Positions 53,429 through 55,273 of a DNA stretch of 55,273 bases are shown in pieces. Positions within the stretch are counted from its first letter, which is position 1; every line of letters begins with the position of its first letter. Under the pieces are notes generated by a model. The model searched no databases and was not told where the DNA came from. It worked only from the letters and a program-made list of their open reading frames with translations. The translations under genes and the position numbers were made by a program. The DNA lies in assembly GCA_947364045.1 (NCBI GenBank), contig CANARN010000009.1, positions 1-55,273 of the forward strand. Reading direction: 5' to 3'. Source of the DNA: an uncultured Clostridia bacterium. Its GTDB lineage: Bacteria; Bacillota; Clostridia; Oscillospirales; Acutalibacteraceae.

Positions 53429-55174
53429 TTACATTGACTCGGGAACAGAAATGTTAAACATTTTAAGCACGTTTGTGATTGTTGTCATAACGCAGTTGCA
53501 AAGGTACAGTCTTGCCTGCATAAGACTTTCGTCTGTGGTTGCAACACGGCAGGCGTTGTAGAATTTGTGGAAAAGTGTAGCCAAATCAACGCAGTAGCGT
53601 GTAATTTTTGCCGGGTCATAGTTTCGGGCGGCATTCTGAATTTCGCCTGTGAATGAAGAGAGATGGCGGATTAACTCAATCTCCTCGGGAGCGTTAAGAT
53701 GCATAAGCTCTGTCTTTTCACAGTCACGAATTTTTATGCCGTCGCCCTCAATTTTCTTAATAATGCTGTGTATTCTTGCGTTTGCGTACTGGCAGTAGTA
53801 AACAGGATTCTGTGACGACTGCTCAACGGCTAAATCAAGGTCAAAATCCATAGCCGAGCCGGGTTCACGCATATTAAATAAGAACCGTACTGCGTCAACG
53901 GGAATTTCGTCCAAAAGGTCGGTAAGAGTAATTGCCTTGCCAGTTCGTTTTGACATTTTAACGGGTTTTCCGTCTTTAACAAGATTTACAAGCTGCATTA
54001 AAATAACGTCAAGTCTTGACTCATCTAAATCAAGCGCACGCAAAACCCCCTTCATTCGTGCAACGTGGCCGTGGTGGTCTGCGCCCCAAACGTCAATCGC
54101 TTTGTCAAAGCCCCTTGTAACAAGCTTGTTGCGGTGATAGGCAATGTCCGCCGCAAAATATGTGGGATTTCCGTTTTGACGGATAAGAACATCATCTTTA
54201 AGCTCAAGAGCGTCAATTTGCTCCTGAGTTTTGCCCTGTTCCTTTAACATTTCGGTCTGCACCTCTATGTTTTTATACCAAAGTGCGCCGTCCTTTTCAT
54301 AGGTAAGACCTTTTTTAGTTAAATAGTCAATGCAGTCCTTAACGTCGCCGCTGTTGTGAAGAGTGCTTTCAAGAAACCATGTGTCATAGTTTATACGGTA
54401 TTTCTCCATATTTTCGTGCATCTTCTGAATATTCAGCGGAAGAGCAAAATCGACAAGAGCTTTTCTTCTTTCTTCGGTCGGTTTGTTGATATATTCATCG
54501 CCGAACTTTTCACGGAACTGCGAAGCTCTCTCGGTTATATCCGCGCCGTGATAGCTGTCCTCGGGAAGCTCTACTGCATCTTCACCCAAAATCAACTGCT
54601 GATAGCGAATGTCAAGTGAAAGTCCGAATTTTTCAATCTGATTGCCTGCGTCATTAACATAAAATTCACGCTCGACCTCATAGCCTGCAAATTTCAGCAC
54701 TGCGGCAAGGCAGTCGCCAAGCGCTCCGCCGCGAGCATTACCCATATGCATAGGTCCTGTTGGGTTGGCTGAAACAAACTCAACATTATATTTCTTGCCT
54801 TTGCCGAAATCGCTCTTACCGTAATTTTCACCGAGAGTATGAATGTCAATTAAAACGTCTGCATAAAATTCCGGCGACAAAAAGAAATTAAGAAAACCTG
54901 CGCCTGCCGTTTCGCATTTTGTGAAATAGGAATTGTCAAGATTTATATTCTTTACTATTTCCTCGGCAATTTGCTTCGGCGCTCTGCGAAAAGCCTTTGC
55001 GCAAACAAATGCCGCATTTGAAGAGTAGTCGCCGTTTTCACGGTTTGCGGGAATTTCAATGTTAAACTGCGGAATTTCCGCCTGCGGCAGACTGCCGTTC
55101 TCAATTGATTTTTCAATTGCACTTACTATTAAGCCGTATAAAGCGTCGGTTGCTTCTTTTACAATTTTTGACAT
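53429..55174 (-). CDS. argS: Arginyl-tRNA synthetase
   Basis: A class I synthetase of 581 residues (EC 6.1.1.19). The N-terminal Add1 domain precedes the HIGH-type motif SANPTGPMHMGNARGG, with HMGN at residues 143-146. The KMSKS-like loop is KPVKMSKRTGKAITL. The C-terminal DALR anticodon domain starts near NPVYYCQYANARIHSI. AAAGGAGAAAATTAAG precedes the ATG. It lies 27 bases after a gene that runs in from the window edge. No T-box leader is visible. Confidence 0.98.
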   Translation of the reverse strand: MSKIVKEATDALYGLIVSAIEKSIENGSLPQAEIPQFNIEIPANRENGDYSSNAAFVCAKAFRRAPKQIAEEIVKNINLDNSYFTKCETAGAGFLNFFLSPEFYADVLIDIHTLGENYGKSDFGKGKKYNVEFVSANPTGPMHMGNARGGALGDCLAAVLKFAGYEVEREFYVNDAGNQIEKFGLSLDIRYQQLILGEDAVELPEDSYHGADITERASQFREKFGDEYINKPTEERRKALVDFALPLNIQKMHENMEKYRINYDTWFLESTLHNSGDVKDCIDYLTKKGLTYEKDGALWYKNIEVQTEMLKEQGKTQEQIDALELKDDVLIRQNGNPTYFAADIAYHRNKLVTRGFDKAIDVWGADHHGHVARMKGVLRALDLDESRLDVILMQLVNLVKDGKPVKMSKRTGKAITLTDLLDEIPVDAVRFLFNMREPGSAMDFDLDLAVEQSSQNPVYYCQYANARIHSIIKKIEGDGIKIRDCEKTELMHLNAPEEIELIRHLSSFTGEIQNAARNYDPAKITRYCVDLATLFHKFYNACRVATTDESLMQARLYLCNCVMTTITNVLKMFNISVPESM

Positions 55175-55201
55175 CTTAATTTTCTCCTTTATTCCTCTAT
55201 T

Positions 55202-55273
55202 TTAAGGTGATGAGAGTCGAACACAATATGGTTTAAAGCGGTAAATTTCCGCCTGAGCTTCGTTAAAAATCTC
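55202..55273 (-). CDS. C-terminal end of an unidentified gene upstream of argS (partial)
   Basis: On the minus strand an open frame enters from the window edge and ends at TAA (55202-55204) after 23 codons, reading about EIFNEAQAEIYRFKPYCV before the last five residues. Only the end is visible, so the product is unidentified. In Bacillus a DUF1934 gene precedes argS, but the residues seen are too few to test this. Confidence 0.35.
   Translation of the reverse strand, partial: EIFNEAQAEIYRFKPYCVRLSSP

Overview
This 55.3 kb window looks like a chromosomal segment of a spore-forming, low-GC Firmicute of the class Clostridia, most likely an Oscillospiraceae/Ruminococcaceae-type gut bacterium. 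That placement is an inference from gene content: a PolC-type replicative polymerase, SpoVAD, a DUF4364 protein, tandem FemABX enzymes, the DXP isoprenoid pathway, AGGAGG ribosome binding sites, TTGACA/TATAAT promoters, and the Clostridia-type order pyrH-frr-uppS-cdsA-dxr-rseP-ispG-polC. There is no rRNA, CRISPR array, prophage or intact insertion sequence.

Layout. 1-620: GTAGGG-type palindromic repeats, a tRNA-Thr(GGT) on the minus strand, and a duplicated tRNA 5' end. 613-4436: a GtrA membrane protein, a three-gene polar amino acid ABC importer and a TetR regulator. 4560-6353: oleate hydratase. 6677-8327: trpS and an orphan EPSP-synthase-like domain. 8538-11293 (minus): an XRE regulator, a small membrane protein and a NatAB-type ABC exporter with a likely autoregulatory operator. 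11475-14072: a Wzy/O-antigen-ligase-like protein, then rpsF-ssb-rpsR. 14159-16177: a degenerate PRK06851-like protein divergent from class II fructose-bisphosphate aldolase. 16516-20555: a membrane-anchored XRE protein, spoVAD with an unlisted 47-residue membrane peptide, comF and a NahK-like sugar kinase. 20733-30824: the pyrH-to-polC housekeeping cluster. 30850-32981: a DUF3592-like protein and an M20 peptidase. 33054-36809 (minus): three tandem FemABX genes. 36951-40389 (minus): asnA, a Cof-type HAD phosphatase and uxaC. 40569-49226: yebC and an exopolysaccharide cluster (three GT4 enzymes, LicD, a TagD-like cytidylyltransferase, Wzy, Wzx). 49219-55174: a NagD-type HAD phosphatase, DUF4364, valS and convergent argS.

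How the genes work together. The 20.7-30.8 kb block couples nucleotide, translation, lipid-carrier and phospholipid synthesis with replication. UppS supplies the undecaprenyl carrier that the FemABX enzymes (lipid II cross-bridge) and the Wzx/Wzy cluster both need. LicD next to a CDP-glycerol-forming enzyme suggests a phosphoglycerol-decorated surface polymer.

Most notable observations. PolC appears to lack the whole inserted 3'-5' exonuclease domain while keeping PHP and polymerase motifs. Two genes look like degenerate relatives of enzymes: a lone EPSP synthase C-terminal domain without its catalytic residues, and a PRK06851-like protein that has lost its P-loops. Others are the tRNA 5'-end duplication, a palindromic repeat family with differing but still pairing cores, the operator around the XRE-NatAB promoter, and a 17-bp hairpin between frr and uppS. 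No clearly new defence or mobile system was found.
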